From assembly GCF_900142735.1 (NCBI RefSeq), contig NZ_FRBY01000007.1, positions 239,029 to 303,028 of the forward strand: a DNA stretch of 64,000 nucleotides, written 5' to 3'. Under the pieces are notes generated by a model. The model did not search any database. It was not told where the DNA came from and worked only from the letters and a program-made list of their open reading frames with translations. The translations under genes were made by a program, and so were the position numbers. Shown here one piece after another: positions 55,301-63,927 of this stretch; position 1 is the first letter of the stretch, and every line of letters begins with the position of its first letter. Origin of the DNA: Flavobacterium saccharophilum. GTDB lineage: Bacteria; Bacteroidota; Bacteroidia; Flavobacteriales; Flavobacteriaceae.

Positions 55301-57106
55301 CGACAATTCAGATAAATTATTCCATCTATCCCCTGAAATTACGGTAAAATAGTATGTTGTAAGTCCCAAAAGTCCGTTGACCGAATGTGTAATAGTTTCT
55401 CCTGGCAAAGCCGTATTTTTGATAATATCATATTGCGCTGATGCAATATTGTTTTTTGTAATAGGCGAAGTGCTATAGTAAATACGAAAATCTACAGGTT
55501 GTGTATCATCTGAATCCGTTGGAACTGTCCACGATAAATTAGCAAATTCCTGTGCAATTCCTTTTAGAGCTAAATCAGTAATAGCATTTGGCGCGACTCC
55601 TGCATTATTTTGAATTGCCAAAAAAGCATCGATATGGCCAGAACCTAATTTTCCGGCATAATCAGGATTATGACTATCAATATCAACCACCCCTGTTACA
55701 AGTTTGGTTCTTAAAACTTCTGGTGTCAATTGACTTTTTCTATTGGCTAAAGCCAATGCCGCAATACCTGAAACGTGCGGACAAGCCATCGACGTCCCCT
55801 GATAAAACCCATACTGGTTTTTAGGCAATGTACTTAAAACGCCATTTTTAGCGCCAAGGTCAGTTTCTCCACCCGGAGCCGCAATATCAACCCAGGTACC
55901 ATAGTTAGAATAACTTGCTCTTTCCCAATTAGGACCAATAGAACTTACACACAAAGTATTTTCATAATGACCAGGATACCAATCACCATCTGAATTACTG
56001 TTTCCCGCTGCAAATATTACAATACCGCCTTTCATAGGACTATTTACATAATCTCCAGCTTCGGCGATAAAATAATCGATCGCATCTTTAATAGATTCAT
56101 CAAAATTTCCAGGTGAGGTATAGCCCCAGCTGTTTTGAGAAATGACAGCGCCATTATCAGCTGCATAAATGTAGCTTTCTTCAAAACTTCCGCCGCCTAA
56201 AGTTTGTGTCGACATGATCTTCGATCCGTCATTATTACCACTACCTCCTGCAACACCTGCAACACCAATATTATTATTATTTACCGCTGCCACTGTACCT
56301 GCAACGTGTGTTCCATGAGGTTCAGGGTCTATACTGCCACTATTTTTGTCAAAGTTCCAACCATGAATATCATCTGTGTAGCCATTTGCATCATCATCAA
56401 CTCCGGCAACCCCATTAAGTTCTGCTAAATTTGTCCAAATATTTGCCTTAAGATCAGGATGTTCTACGTCTACTCCCTGATCATGAATCGAGATAATAAT
56501 ATTCGGACTCCCTTTAACCACATCCCAGGCTTTAAATAGATTTACATCCGAACCATTTGGATATCCTGTTTGTCCTGTATTATCATAATGCCATTGCTCA
56601 CCTAATTTAGGATCATTAAAATAGGAGGCTACTGCCGATGAATTCTTTGTATTATTATTAATTACCGTATAAGTATATTCAGACAATACTTTTTGTTTCT
56701 CAGTTTCTGCTGTCTGTATTTCAGCAATCCCTTTATATTTAAGTGCTGCTTCTTTAGGAGACTGATTAGCATCTATGTCAACCACATACCACAAATCAAG
56801 TTTGTGTTTTCGTAGTTTTGCTTCCAATCTGGGATTAGGATTCTCCGGAAATAGTCTTCGCATATTGCGAGCTCCCACTTTATCAGAAACTTTATCAAAA
56901 GCCTGAATTCCAGTCAAAAGTTTTTTACCAGTAGTCACATTCATTTTTCTTAAAGTTTGTGTCATCTGTCCTGAAAATTTAATTTTCACAGAACCTTGTT
57001 TGACACCTTCTTTAAAAGTCACTTTCTGACTAAAGGAAAAAACTGACCAAAGCGAAAAAATAAAAAACCATAATAATCGATTTCTTTTTTTGTAATAATT
57101 TGCCAT
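49343..57106 (-). CDS. Giant S8 family (subtilisin-like) peptidase with T9SS sorting domain
   Basis: About 2587 residues from the ATG at 57106 (signal peptide MANYYKKRNRLLWFFIFSLW, ending FSFSQ). Order: propeptide-like segment, S8 domain (about 195-520) with HDQGVDVEHPDL, HGTHVAGTVAA, SQNSWG and GTSMACPHVSG, one FN3 domain, several choice-of-anchor and abnormal-spindle-like beta domains, cadherin-like repeats, and a C-terminal T9SS domain (LNIFPNPVVNTINIKW). The catalytic Asp lies in DQG, where subtilases usually have DTG or DSG. It is secreted and surface-attached; the substrate is unknown. Confidence 0.93.
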   Translation of the reverse strand: MANYYKKRNRLLWFFIFSLWSVFSFSQKVTFKEGVKQGSVKIKFSGQMTQTLRKMNVTTGKKLLTGIQAFDKVSDKVGARNMRRLFPENPNPRLEAKLRKHKLDLWYVVDIDANQSPKEAALKYKGIAEIQTAETEKQKVLSEYTYTVINNNTKNSSAVASYFNDPKLGEQWHYDNTGQTGYPNGSDVNLFKAWDVVKGSPNIIISIHDQGVDVEHPDLKANIWTNLAELNGVAGVDDDANGYTDDIHGWNFDKNSGSIDPEPHGTHVAGTVAAVNNNNIGVAGVAGGSGNNDGSKIMSTQTLGGGSFEESYIYAADNGAVISQNSWGYTSPGNFDESIKDAIDYFIAEAGDYVNSPMKGGIVIFAAGNSNSDGDWYPGHYENTLCVSSIGPNWERASYSNYGTWVDIAAPGGETDLGAKNGVLSTLPKNQYGFYQGTSMACPHVSGIAALALANRKSQLTPEVLRTKLVTGVVDIDSHNPDYAGKLGSGHIDAFLAIQNNAGVAPNAITDLALKGIAQEFANLSWTVPTDSDDTQPVDFRIYYSTSPITKNNIASAQYDIIKNTALPGETITHSVNGLLGLTTYYFTVISGDRWNNLSELSNSIQGTTNDGPKINVDDNSKDIVINVDASTSYKGVHEMTILNNGEGVLRWEFSARHKETSLSYSAKNIKYPSAKITKTAAAGQVGRRKLQIAASSKTATAKTSEFTPQDKGYCDWPTDLIGDTDVNIPNSAATKYVVSEADGFNLTQIVTYLQVDPALGPVVFEVYKGTQLKKENLVYAQEYTPWSAGQSSVYLTLNEQLYFQQGETFWVVMHVPAGNLYPLAIGYETAAEGSDNCFISFDVGQTWGPLSIALDSNDFAWFSIASSQNKYLGEYLSLDPTNGELNGNTTQKANLSADGSALINGTYHANAILKSNDGTNRELRLPVTVNVSGQQATLKSIEKLDFASVFKGTSKEMEFVVKNIGLGNFNDIAVTISNPNFELISSTPYQIAADSEVLLKVKYTPNAVGNDNGFLTLSSTSSAKTLRVILFGVSSEPAKIVVEPMTQLIDNVALGDQVTASVTVKNEGQAALKYFIPTYDQSGTSETWEGGYHKYGYKYRTNYPSESSPLTYQYQDISGSGTDITNYFKAEADRYYPVEMGFDFPYYAEKMKKLFISYRGFTTFDDTTRPVNAPELDGAPYSPKGYISPLGTFVELAAGGAVYYKVEPDKVIVQYTNLSDGYSGILTAQMVLFADGNIRFYYDNITYSEQDLAYLNILIEDYAQTDGILISDYSKPTKLYSGLALGFDYPGPDMITSISNAGGILLPGESAKMDVVMETAALHEGTINRYLNVVSTDPLNTQVSPLIQVNITSGGKAELTVSHTEINYGDVFQGAVASRKFSIKNSGTAPVTLTGFVLDNNKFQVTGETTATIAPGLSKVYDVSMPTDVVVALEDVLRITDNKGVTYTISLSGKVLDPPGINVTDLDLITTTLQHGQTSKFPLKIENTGIADLEVVATGTNWLTASVPVAPLAAIPNYTYNYEMFNDGTNYQWIDIRKTGTQLPLADDIFNAEQYWHKMTLPWPINFYGKDYADIQIGTTGLLTFDTPDTSAAMNDMIPTDLFKTLIAPYWTFGAFDTTTYPADEVGVFYYNDAEKIIISWEYFSNFFGGLGDPTSAEVIFYKNGTMKFQYKVNGTLDQTTNLTAIGLQNGDHSDFVAISNYANVNHGTGLAYVINPAEKLVIPAGTTLNAQIDIDARNIYAGEYSSKLKLRTNVPGKEWLEKPINLTVTGAPIITSNLEEINYGEIMVNPAASYTKEFLVQNTGAEKLTISTISIESGSAEYTIETYAFFEDWFGGGYWSWANINDLGGNYASILPGENAKFRITYAPTTAGSVSDHVVIESNATVAKMLLPIKAQVVLPPSLVLQTKEVNSVVNYLTDTDTQFATFDNSNGGGTLKYELSIDYLRKAAAGTILRSNVMAKKAKTAKAASLVRSSPVATGGTSVYADPAFNRVLAHEENTAADTHFGYNGSEPFTAATRFNAGKDGFTLSHFQTFMFAIDKPTGTIAYEIRAGGSSVAEATIIDQGYVDYVYEGGKSGAWVTLPIKEPKGLYPNEDFYVVITYPYELPFVQGAVAGIADTPGRYTLSDSEGKWYDLQDADLYPGYGWMVRAGEEKYTSNAWVAMNGISIGEVAPGGKKEVQLDFTAANGVRGDQHAVLKIRTNDPLNTVGQVPVTLHINEAPVFSNVPAEATVVNEASEVVVKIGLTDKESNAITVTSPNAPAWATFEVIAGEIAIKLAPGYETAGTYKLNYTAVDELGAATEMALEVQVLKTNRAPVVLMSDELVYSKLNYFDVRDFTAYFSDPDADKMTYTAVMANKNIASVTIGQELGQFVIETHTVGETILTLTATDIHGLSTELQIKVSVVNNQPPVALGAQTIIFNKLSVQEAYTFDKYFSDPDGDALTFQASMVDSSIASVVMTADGFTVESLSNGETELILTATDIYGASVEQRVTVIVNQSEVTELNIFPNPVVNTINIKWANRWAGDVVVEVVAFNGSTVRKFTITDVQLQTYSQFDLSTLSPGAYFLNVSGKEGTSSVFKFIKR

Positions 57107-57157
57107 TAAATTGTTTTTTGGGTTAGTTAATATTTCTTTTAATACGATTGCCTGCAA

Positions 57158-57733
57158 CTTTTTAGTGCTTTTTCTTTTTAATAAAAACGCCTAAATAATA
57201 TACTTAAGGCAACCGATTAACAGGTCTCTGAGCAAGAATATGGAAAATTCGATTATGCAGGATTGAAAGAGTAGTTACATTATATATATAGCGTAGAAAT
57301 GATAATTACATTTATATAACAATAAAACATAAACCACTAAATAACAAGTAATTACAACGCTAAATTGTTCGTAAATTTTATACTAAAAAACAGCATAAAT
57401 ACTGTTACTTTTTTGTTGCAATTGAGTATTCAATAAAAAAAATAGACTCTTGAGAATCCGAAAATAGCAAAATGGTTTAATCTATTTCTCTCACGATTTT
57501 AGCTTTTAATAACTTTTAAAATTAATTCGAGAATCCTTATTATAATTATTGCTTTGAACTGTTTTTTACATGCTCAGAATTTTACATTTTCTGGAGAAAA
57601 AAACCAGTATCTCCACTATCACTAATTTGAATTTGTTGTATCGTTTTTTTAAACATGAATTTCATAAATCGCTGAACTGATACAGTTAAAACTCAAAAAT
57701 TATTCATAGTTTAGCTGACAAAATTATTTTGAA
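57158..57733. other. Divergent promoter region without genes
   Basis: 575 bp of very AT-rich DNA between the subtilase (minus) and the TPR regulator (plus). No ORF, and no repeat of note. Confidence 0.5.
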
Positions 57734-59380
57734 TTGAAGTATTTATATATCTATATCGGTTTTTGTATATTTTTTTGTGAAACAATATTTTCACAAAATA
57801 TTGACCATTTGAAGCTTCAATACCAACGAGTCTCCGATCCTGATAAAAAAGTAAAATTGCTGATACAAACAGGTCATCTGCTTGAGAAAAAAAATCTGGA
57901 TTCTGCACTATTCTATTACAAAAAGGCTCTGCCTTTTGAAAAAAAAATCACCGATACCCTACTTGCCAGATTATATTCTAACATAGGTAATGCCAATCTT
58001 CTTAAAGGTAATATTGACATCTGCCTTGACTATCAATTAAAAGCATTAAAATTTTACGAACTCTACCCTCCGCAACAAGATATTGTGAGGGTTTATAATA
58101 GTATAGCACTTGTATATTTTTTTCAGGGAGATTTCGAAAAAGCACTCGTAAAATTTAATCAAGTGAAAGCTTTGTTAGATAAAAATATCATAAAAGATTC
58201 CTCCAAAGTTCACCTTATTAAAGGCAAAATACTGAACAATATTGGTATTATTTATGACAATAAACATCTGGAAGATCATGCTCTTGAGTATTTTATGCAA
58301 GCATCCACTCATAGCAAAAAAGCGAATGATAATGAAAATTTGTCTTCAGTATATTCCAATATGGGCATTATTTATCTAAAGGGGAAACGTTACGATCTTG
58401 CTGAAGCCATTTTTATAGAATCTCTTAATTTACGAAAAAAAGAGAATAATATATTGGGATTATGTAAATCCACTTATCATTTGGGGCGGTTGTACAAAGA
58501 AAAAAAAGAATTCAAAAAGGCGCAAGAATATTTACTTTCTAGTCTTAAATACTGCAAACAAACTAATTCATCATCTACAAGAGCATCTGTTTTAGAAGAA
58601 CTTAGCCTTGTAATGGCAGGAAAAGGAGATTACAAAAGTGCCTACAACTATCATGTTGCCTTCAAATCTTTAAAAGACAGTCTTTTTAACAAAGAAAACC
58701 AGAAAAAAATTACTCGAGCCGAAATGCAATATAAGTTTGATAAAGAAAGCCAATCTACAAAAATTGCTCAAAATCAGAGAGAACTAGTTTATTCAATTAT
58801 TGCAATCGTTTTGATTCTTGGAATAATTATAGCAATCATCATGTACCGACTTCAGGAATCTAAAGCGAAAATTCAACAATTAGCAAAGGAAAGTGCTGAA
58901 TTGAACAATAAAGATCTTTCTTTAAGAGAAGATAGCTTGAAAAGAGAATTAGAATTTAAAAATAAAGAGTTAACAACCAATATCATGTATCTCTTAAAAA
59001 AGAACGAATTTAATTCTGAAATTTCAAGCCGTTTGATGGAATTGAAAAAACAAATGAAAAAAACTGATCAGGACATTATCCAAAAAATAATCGTCGACAT
59101 TAAAAATGCTCAGGATGATGATATTTGGAAGGAATTTGAAGTTCGTTTTAGTCAGGTTTATAATGAATTTTACGAGCGCCTAAACATTAAATATCCCGAT
59201 TTAACCCTAAATGAAAAAAGAATTTGTGCCTTTTTGAGGTTAAATATGACCACTAAAGAAATTTGTGCACTAACACGACAATCTTACAATAGTCTTAATG
59301 TCGCGAGAGCACGACTAAGAAAGAAACTCAATATTCAAAATGAAGATATAAATTTGGTCACTTTTTTAGAAAATATATAG
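57734..59380 (+). CDS. TPR-containing membrane regulator with C-terminal HTH
   Basis: 548 residues. A signal peptide or anchor (ending FSQN), six or more TPR repeats (about 35-330; SNIGNANLLKGNIDICL, NNIGIIYDNKHLEDHAL, SNMGIIYLKGKRYDLAE), one membrane helix (about 352-372), a coiled coil (about 375-410) and a C-terminal LuxR-like helix-turn-helix (LTLNEKRICAFLRLNMTTKEICALTRQSYNSLNVAR). The TPRs would face the periplasm and the HTH the cytoplasm, as in a common Bacteroidota type. The start is TTG at 57734. The lipoprotein genes 236 bp downstream are likely targets. Confidence 0.87.
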   Translation: MKYLYIYIGFCIFFCETIFSQNIDHLKLQYQRVSDPDKKVKLLIQTGHLLEKKNLDSALFYYKKALPFEKKITDTLLARLYSNIGNANLLKGNIDICLDYQLKALKFYELYPPQQDIVRVYNSIALVYFFQGDFEKALVKFNQVKALLDKNIIKDSSKVHLIKGKILNNIGIIYDNKHLEDHALEYFMQASTHSKKANDNENLSSVYSNMGIIYLKGKRYDLAEAIFIESLNLRKKENNILGLCKSTYHLGRLYKEKKEFKKAQEYLLSSLKYCKQTNSSSTRASVLEELSLVMAGKGDYKSAYNYHVAFKSLKDSLFNKENQKKITRAEMQYKFDKESQSTKIAQNQRELVYSIIAIVLILGIIIAIIMYRLQESKAKIQQLAKESAELNNKDLSLREDSLKRELEFKNKELTTNIMYLLKKNEFNSEISSRLMELKKQMKKTDQDIIQKIIVDIKNAQDDDIWKEFEVRFSQVYNEFYERLNIKYPDLTLNEKRICAFLRLNMTTKEICALTRQSYNSLNVARARLRKKLNIQNEDINLVTFLENI

Positions 59381-59616
59381 AAAATATTATGAAATTTATA
59401 CTTATGCTCAAATCTTCCAGTTTGTTAAATCGGAAACTATTATCCATTGATTCGCAAAGGACCGGAGATTATCTTATCTAAAAAGATTCTCTGGTAAAAT
59501 AACATATGTCTTTTTTTACTTTTAAACGATTTTTTATTTAATAGAATTTTTATGACATTTGTTTTTTTTAAGTATTTCCCCAAAAAAATAAAAAAAACAA
59601 TTTTAAACTAACCTAC

Positions 59617-60861
59617 ATGATTAAGAACACTCAAAAATGGCTCTTTAGCATCTTGCTATTAGCAAATTTCTTCTTTTTTACTAGCTGCGACGATGAAGAT
59701 AATGGCTCAAATTACCAACCAAATTATGCAGCAACTATTGATGCAACAAATTTACCTTCAGCAAATAAACCGATGACAATGTTTGAAGACACAGAAAGCT
59801 CTTCAAAGATGTATGATAATAACGATCGCTGGTTTAGAGTAAATGAGCCTTTACAAGTTATACAGAAAGGAAAAGATTCAGTACAAATATCATTATACTC
59901 TCCAGTTGGACTTACCGATGTAAAAATTTATGCTAAATTACCCAACTACAATAAGCGATTTGTAATTTATACCTTTTCAAAAATCCCTGCTTTTCACAGG
60001 TCTTTTCATCAAATCCCCTTAACTGCCGGAAAAAATGATTATTTATCTGAAACCGGAGAACCTGTTACAATAGATAAAATTGAAGGATTTTCTTCAGGAG
60101 GTATCGAATTTTCCGTTGAATCAAGCGATCCCTTATTTGTAAAATTCAAAAAAATAAAATCTTCACGTTTGGTTAAATTTAGTGATTCCTATCATTTAAA
60201 TAATCCCGCGGATGATCCAAACAAGTATTTGCCGATGAATCCTGTTTTGGCGAAAGAAGCCATCACTATGATCATTAATTTTTCATATGCTATTAGTCAT
60301 CCGTTGTACTATGACACCTTTATGAATTTTGACCGATACAAAAAAGAACAAGCCGCAACAGCAGGAACTGCAATAAATGGCGCACTCAACTGGCACGGCA
60401 ATGCCGAAGATGTTGATGGTGTTTATGATTATTTAACCAAAACCCAAATCGAACAGGCATACACAACCTATATTGATAAGCGACAACTTAATATGGCAAT
60501 GGTTGGCGGAGGTTCTGCCTGGGGAGGCGGTGCTTTAGCTTCTCAATGGGAATCTGGATATGTTACCGGACATTGGAAGGGAGAAATGTCAGTTTGGTCA
60601 CATGAATATTCTCATCACAGCGGTTACAGTCACAGCAGTAATTTAGCAAATAGTGGTGAAGGTGGTGGCCAACAGGAAATGTTAACCCATTTTTACAAAT
60701 ATCTGATATATCTAAATGATCTTCCTTTTACAGATCCTGAAATACTTAAAACGTATACAAAAACCAACTATCTGACAGGTACATACAAAAAACCGGTCTT
60801 TACGATCGACCAAAAAAATCCATTTTTATTAAAGTATAAAGGAGAAGGAAAATGGAACTAA
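59617..60861 (+). CDS. Lipoprotein with metzincin motif (putative zinc metallopeptidase)
   Basis: 414 residues with a lipoprotein signal (LLANFFFFTSC). Residues 329-339 read HEYSHHSGYSH, an exact HExxHxxGxxH, the zinc-binding and catalytic signature of metzincins, followed by a Gly-rich GEGGGQQEM that may supply the Met. The N-terminal half (about 40-230) is a beta-rich domain I do not recognise. I cannot place it in a named peptidase family. It lies between a TPR regulator and a beta-propeller-like lipoprotein 14 bp downstream, probably one operon at the cell surface. Confidence 0.75.
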   Translation: MIKNTQKWLFSILLLANFFFFTSCDDEDNGSNYQPNYAATIDATNLPSANKPMTMFEDTESSSKMYDNNDRWFRVNEPLQVIQKGKDSVQISLYSPVGLTDVKIYAKLPNYNKRFVIYTFSKIPAFHRSFHQIPLTAGKNDYLSETGEPVTIDKIEGFSSGGIEFSVESSDPLFVKFKKIKSSRLVKFSDSYHLNNPADDPNKYLPMNPVLAKEAITMIINFSYAISHPLYYDTFMNFDRYKKEQAATAGTAINGALNWHGNAEDVDGVYDYLTKTQIEQAYTTYIDKRQLNMAMVGGGSAWGGGALASQWESGYVTGHWKGEMSVWSHEYSHHSGYSHSSNLANSGEGGGQQEMLTHFYKYLIYLNDLPFTDPEILKTYTKTNYLTGTYKKPVFTIDQKNPFLLKYKGEGKWN

Positions 60862-60875
60862 AAACTAAAACTAAC

Positions 60876-61886
60876 ATGAATAAAATACCTTTTATCCTAC
60901 TTTTACTTTGCCTCTTTACCAACTGTAGCAAAGATTCTGATGGAGAAAACAACGGCACAACATATAAATACTATTATCCGACCGATGAAGCAGTAATCAC
61001 TTCCAGCCAAATTGGAGCCGGAACTGGAGCACTTGATCCAAAAGGTATCGCAGTAGTAAATAACAAATTGTATGTTTGTAATGGAGATGTATTGGAAATT
61101 TTTGATGCCACTACCTTGAAATACATTAAAACAATCACAAATTATACTAAAGGTGCTACCACAATTGCACTTACCAAACTTTCATCTGTTTGTGTTGATA
61201 ATGGACGAATCTATGTAGGAAGCGTCGATTCAAGACTTTTTGTATTTGATGAAACTACAAATGTCGGAATTAGTACCGTTGGAAATGGCCAATGGTGGCA
61301 AACTTTTGTGCATGTTTTTGGTGTTGTTGCAAAAGATGGGTTGGTGTTTGTGAAAGAAAAAGAAACCTCTATTAAAGTTTTTGAAACATCACAAATTACA
61401 GAAACTAGTGACTGGAATCTAAAACCAATAGCCAAATTAAATACTTTAAATGGCTTTGATCAAATTTACTCCCTTGATATAGCTTCAGGAAATTTGATAG
61501 TAGCAGGAAGAGATGCCAAAAGCTATCTGTATTACAACATTGCAGATATTAAGGCTAATGCGGCAAATTCTTTGATAGAGCCAATAAAACCAACAACTGC
61601 CGCTTTTTCTGATGCAAAACCTATTGCAATTTCTTTTAGTGAAGAATGGGCTATTGCAACAGAAAATATTGGAAGTCTCAACTATCTGCGTCTTTATCCA
61701 AAAGAAGAGTTTATGAATAAAAATTATACTGCTAGAATTAATGCTAATGACATTATGGGAGCAAACCCTTTTGGAAGTATTGTTAGCACGGCTCAATTAA
61801 ATGATCACATTTTTTTATCGGATAACACCAATAAAAGAATTAGAGTTATCAAACTTAACAGCTCTACGATTACTGAGCAAAAATAA
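60876..61886 (+). CDS. Beta-propeller-like lipoprotein
   Basis: 336 residues from ATG 60876, chosen because it gives a compact lipoprotein signal (MNKIPFILLLLCLFTNC); an upstream ATG at 60852 would overlap the previous gene. The mature part repeats strands of the NHL/YVTN kind (GIAVVNNKLYVCNGDVLEIF, SSVCVDNGRIYVGSVDSRLFVF, GVVAKDGLVFVKEKETSIKVF, DIASGNLIVAGRD), a likely propeller for binding protein or glycan. It forms a unit with the metzincin lipoprotein and ends at a strong terminator. Confidence 0.78.
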   Translation: MNKIPFILLLLCLFTNCSKDSDGENNGTTYKYYYPTDEAVITSSQIGAGTGALDPKGIAVVNNKLYVCNGDVLEIFDATTLKYIKTITNYTKGATTIALTKLSSVCVDNGRIYVGSVDSRLFVFDETTNVGISTVGNGQWWQTFVHVFGVVAKDGLVFVKEKETSIKVFETSQITETSDWNLKPIAKLNTLNGFDQIYSLDIASGNLIVAGRDAKSYLYYNIADIKANAANSLIEPIKPTTAAFSDAKPIAISFSEEWAIATENIGSLNYLRLYPKEEFMNKNYTARINANDIMGANPFGSIVSTAQLNDHIFLSDNTNKRIRVIKLNSSTITEQK

Positions 61887-61928
61887 TCGTAACAATAACA
61901 TAAAGAACTAGGCTTCTTGATAATAAAA

Positions 61929-61970
61929 ACAAGCCCTAAAATATATAAATAAGTATATTTTAGGGCTTGT
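61929..61970. terminator. Strong bidirectional terminator
   Basis: ACAAGCCCTAAAATATA and its exact reverse complement (17-bp stem) around an 8-nt loop, 43 bp after the propeller gene stop. Confidence 0.85.
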
Positions 61971-62091
61971 TGTATTATGTAGAAATTTATTATAAAACAG
62001 CCACCCCTTAAAGCTATTTAAAGTTTAAATTTAATTCGTAATTTAGTTAGGGTAATCGAATTAACCGAATAACCTCTTAAACTAGCTAAAT

Positions 62092-63111
62092 ATGCGCTAT
62101 ATTTTTCTCCTTACAATACTTCTTTTAACCATTTCATGTCAAAAAGAAAGCAAATCAGAAACACTTCAGGATTATTTCACTTACAATCAAAAGAATACGA
62201 TCGAATCTGCTGGTGTAAAAATGATTCCAATCAAAACATCCGTCGGAGAATTTAAGGTCTGGACAAAACGATTTGGAAATAATCCTAAAATAAAAGTATT
62301 ATTGTTACATGGTGGTCCAGCAATGACACACGAATACATGGAATGTTTTGAAACTTTTTTCCAACGTGAAGGATTTGAGTTTTACGAATATGATCAACTA
62401 GGTTCTTATTACAGTGATCAGCCAAAAGATAGTAGTTTATGGACAACTGAAAGGTTTGTAGAAGAGGTAGAACAAGTTCGTAAAGCCATTGGAGCTGACA
62501 ACAGTAATTTTTACGTCTTAGGAAATTCATGGGGAGGAATTCTGGCAATGGAATATGCATTAAAATATCAAAAAAATCTTAAAGGTTTATTGATTTCAAA
62601 TATGGTAGCAAGCGCGCCAGAATACGGCAAATATGCAGATGAAGTACTGGCAAATCAAATGAAACCAGAAGTACTAGCTGAAATTAGAGCATTGGAAGCT
62701 AAAAAAGATTTTGCCAATCCTCGTTACATGAAACTATTGATTCCTAATTTTTATAAAGAGCATTTATGCCGATTAAAAGAATGGCCAGATGGCTTAAATA
62801 GAGCTGTTAAACATACAAATGGTGAGATCTACACAATGATGCAAGGGCCAAGCGAGTTCGGAATCAGCGGTCGTTTAGCAAAATGGGATATAAAAAACCG
62901 CTTAAAAGAAATTGAAATTCCGACCTTAATGATCGGCGCCAAATATGACACTATGGATCCCAAAGCCATGGAAGAACAAAGTAAATTAGTTCAAAAAGGG
63001 CGTTTTCTATACTGCCCAAACGGAAGCCACTTAGCAATGTGGGATGATCAGCAAATATTTATGGAGGGAGTTATTAAATTCATCAAAGATGTCGATCATA
63101 ATGAATTTTAA
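62092..63111 (+). CDS. Proline iminopeptidase-family alpha/beta hydrolase, lipoprotein
   Basis: 339 residues. Lipoprotein signal (MRYIFLLTILLLTISC), then an alpha/beta hydrolase of the S33 type: oxyanion HGGPAMTHEY, YDQLGSYYSDQP, nucleophile Ser146 in GNSWGG, acid in GAKYDTMD and His in NGSHLAMWDD. Members release N-terminal proline from short peptides. The lipid anchor places it in the envelope, where it could finish peptides made by the metallopeptidase and subtilase nearby (inference). Confidence 0.9.
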   Translation: MRYIFLLTILLLTISCQKESKSETLQDYFTYNQKNTIESAGVKMIPIKTSVGEFKVWTKRFGNNPKIKVLLLHGGPAMTHEYMECFETFFQREGFEFYEYDQLGSYYSDQPKDSSLWTTERFVEEVEQVRKAIGADNSNFYVLGNSWGGILAMEYALKYQKNLKGLLISNMVASAPEYGKYADEVLANQMKPEVLAEIRALEAKKDFANPRYMKLLIPNFYKEHLCRLKEWPDGLNRAVKHTNGEIYTMMQGPSEFGISGRLAKWDIKNRLKEIEIPTLMIGAKYDTMDPKAMEEQSKLVQKGRFLYCPNGSHLAMWDDQQIFMEGVIKFIKDVDHNEF

Positions 63112-63222
63112 AATTTACTAATAAAAAAAATAACGAACCACAATTTAACTGATATTTAGTGATTCTAAAAATAAAAAATCAGGTTTAAAAAGTCTCAAAA
63201 AACAATTCATAATAAAAATAAT

Positions 63223-63345
63223 TTGGGCGTTTCCCTCCGGGCCGGGCTGTCCGCTATATCTTTTGCGATTGATGTTATGGTTTTAGAAAGAAAGTCCGGG
63301 TTATCGCAAAAGGATGCCGCTCCCATCCCTAACGCAGTTTACGGT
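63223..63345. repeat. Interspersed intergenic repeat (GGGCGTT...CATCCCTAACG type)
   Basis: Runs from GGGCGTTTCCCTCCGGGCCG to CTCCCATCCCTAACGC. The internal segments CTATATCTTTTGCGA and TCGCAAAAGGATGCCGC are near-inverted. A degraded relative is at about 1181-1248. Confidence 0.6.
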
Positions 63346-63460
63346 AAACAAGAAGTACAGTTAAAAAAAAAAAATCCAATTTTAAAATCCCAAATTCCAA
63401 TTTAGAATCCCTCATAGTTTCACATTCAAAAGAAATCAGATACAGCAACTGCTATTTAAC

Positions 63461-63872
63461 CGCAAAGATCGCAAGGGATTACGCAATGTTCGCAACGAAA
63501 AGCTTTTGCTACCTTAATAACTCAACAGTAAACACTTAGAAAAAAAATATTTCGCACCCTTTGCGGTAAAAAAACACAACGTAATATAGGTACATTCCTA
63601 CTATCTAACGACAAAGAACTCAAAGAATTACGCAAAGTTCGCCACAAAAAGCTTTGTGACCTTAATAACACAGCAGTAAACACTTAGAAAAAAAATACTT
63701 CGCGCCCTTTGCGGTAAAAAAACACAATGTAATGTAGGTACACTCCTACTATCTAACGACAAAGAACTCAAAGAATTACGCAAAGTTCGCCACAAAAAGC
63801 TTTGCGACCTTAATAAAGACAACAGCAAACACTTCGATAAAAAAACCTTTGCGCCCTTTGCGGTAAAAAACA
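63461..63872. repeat. Tandem repeat of about 148 bp, nearly three copies
   Basis: GTTCGC(A/C)AC starts recur at 63488, 63637 and 63785 (steps 149 and 148). Each unit carries ACGCAA(A/T)GTTCGC, AAGCTTT, ACCTTAATAA, AAACACTT and CCCTTTGCGGTAAAAAA in the same order. Copies 2 and 3 are closest. No ORF fits the unit. It lies just beyond the rRNA operon. Confidence 0.85.
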
Positions 63873-63890
63873 CAAAGTGCTGTAAAACAA

Positions 63891-63920
63891 AAAACCCTGT
63901 TTCGTTAGAAACAGGGTTTT
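63891..63920 (-). terminator. Terminator of the rRNA operon
   Basis: AAAACCCTGTTTC/GAAACAGGGTTTT, a 13-bp stem with a 4-nt loop, 8 bp downstream of the 5S 3' end on the minus strand. Confidence 0.85.
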
Positions 63921-63927
63921 CAAAAGA

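Noticed and set aside
63461..63872. Tandem repeat considered as a CRISPR array or a gene
   Set aside because: Units of 148 bp vary throughout, have no repeat/spacer pattern, no cas genes and no conserved ORF.
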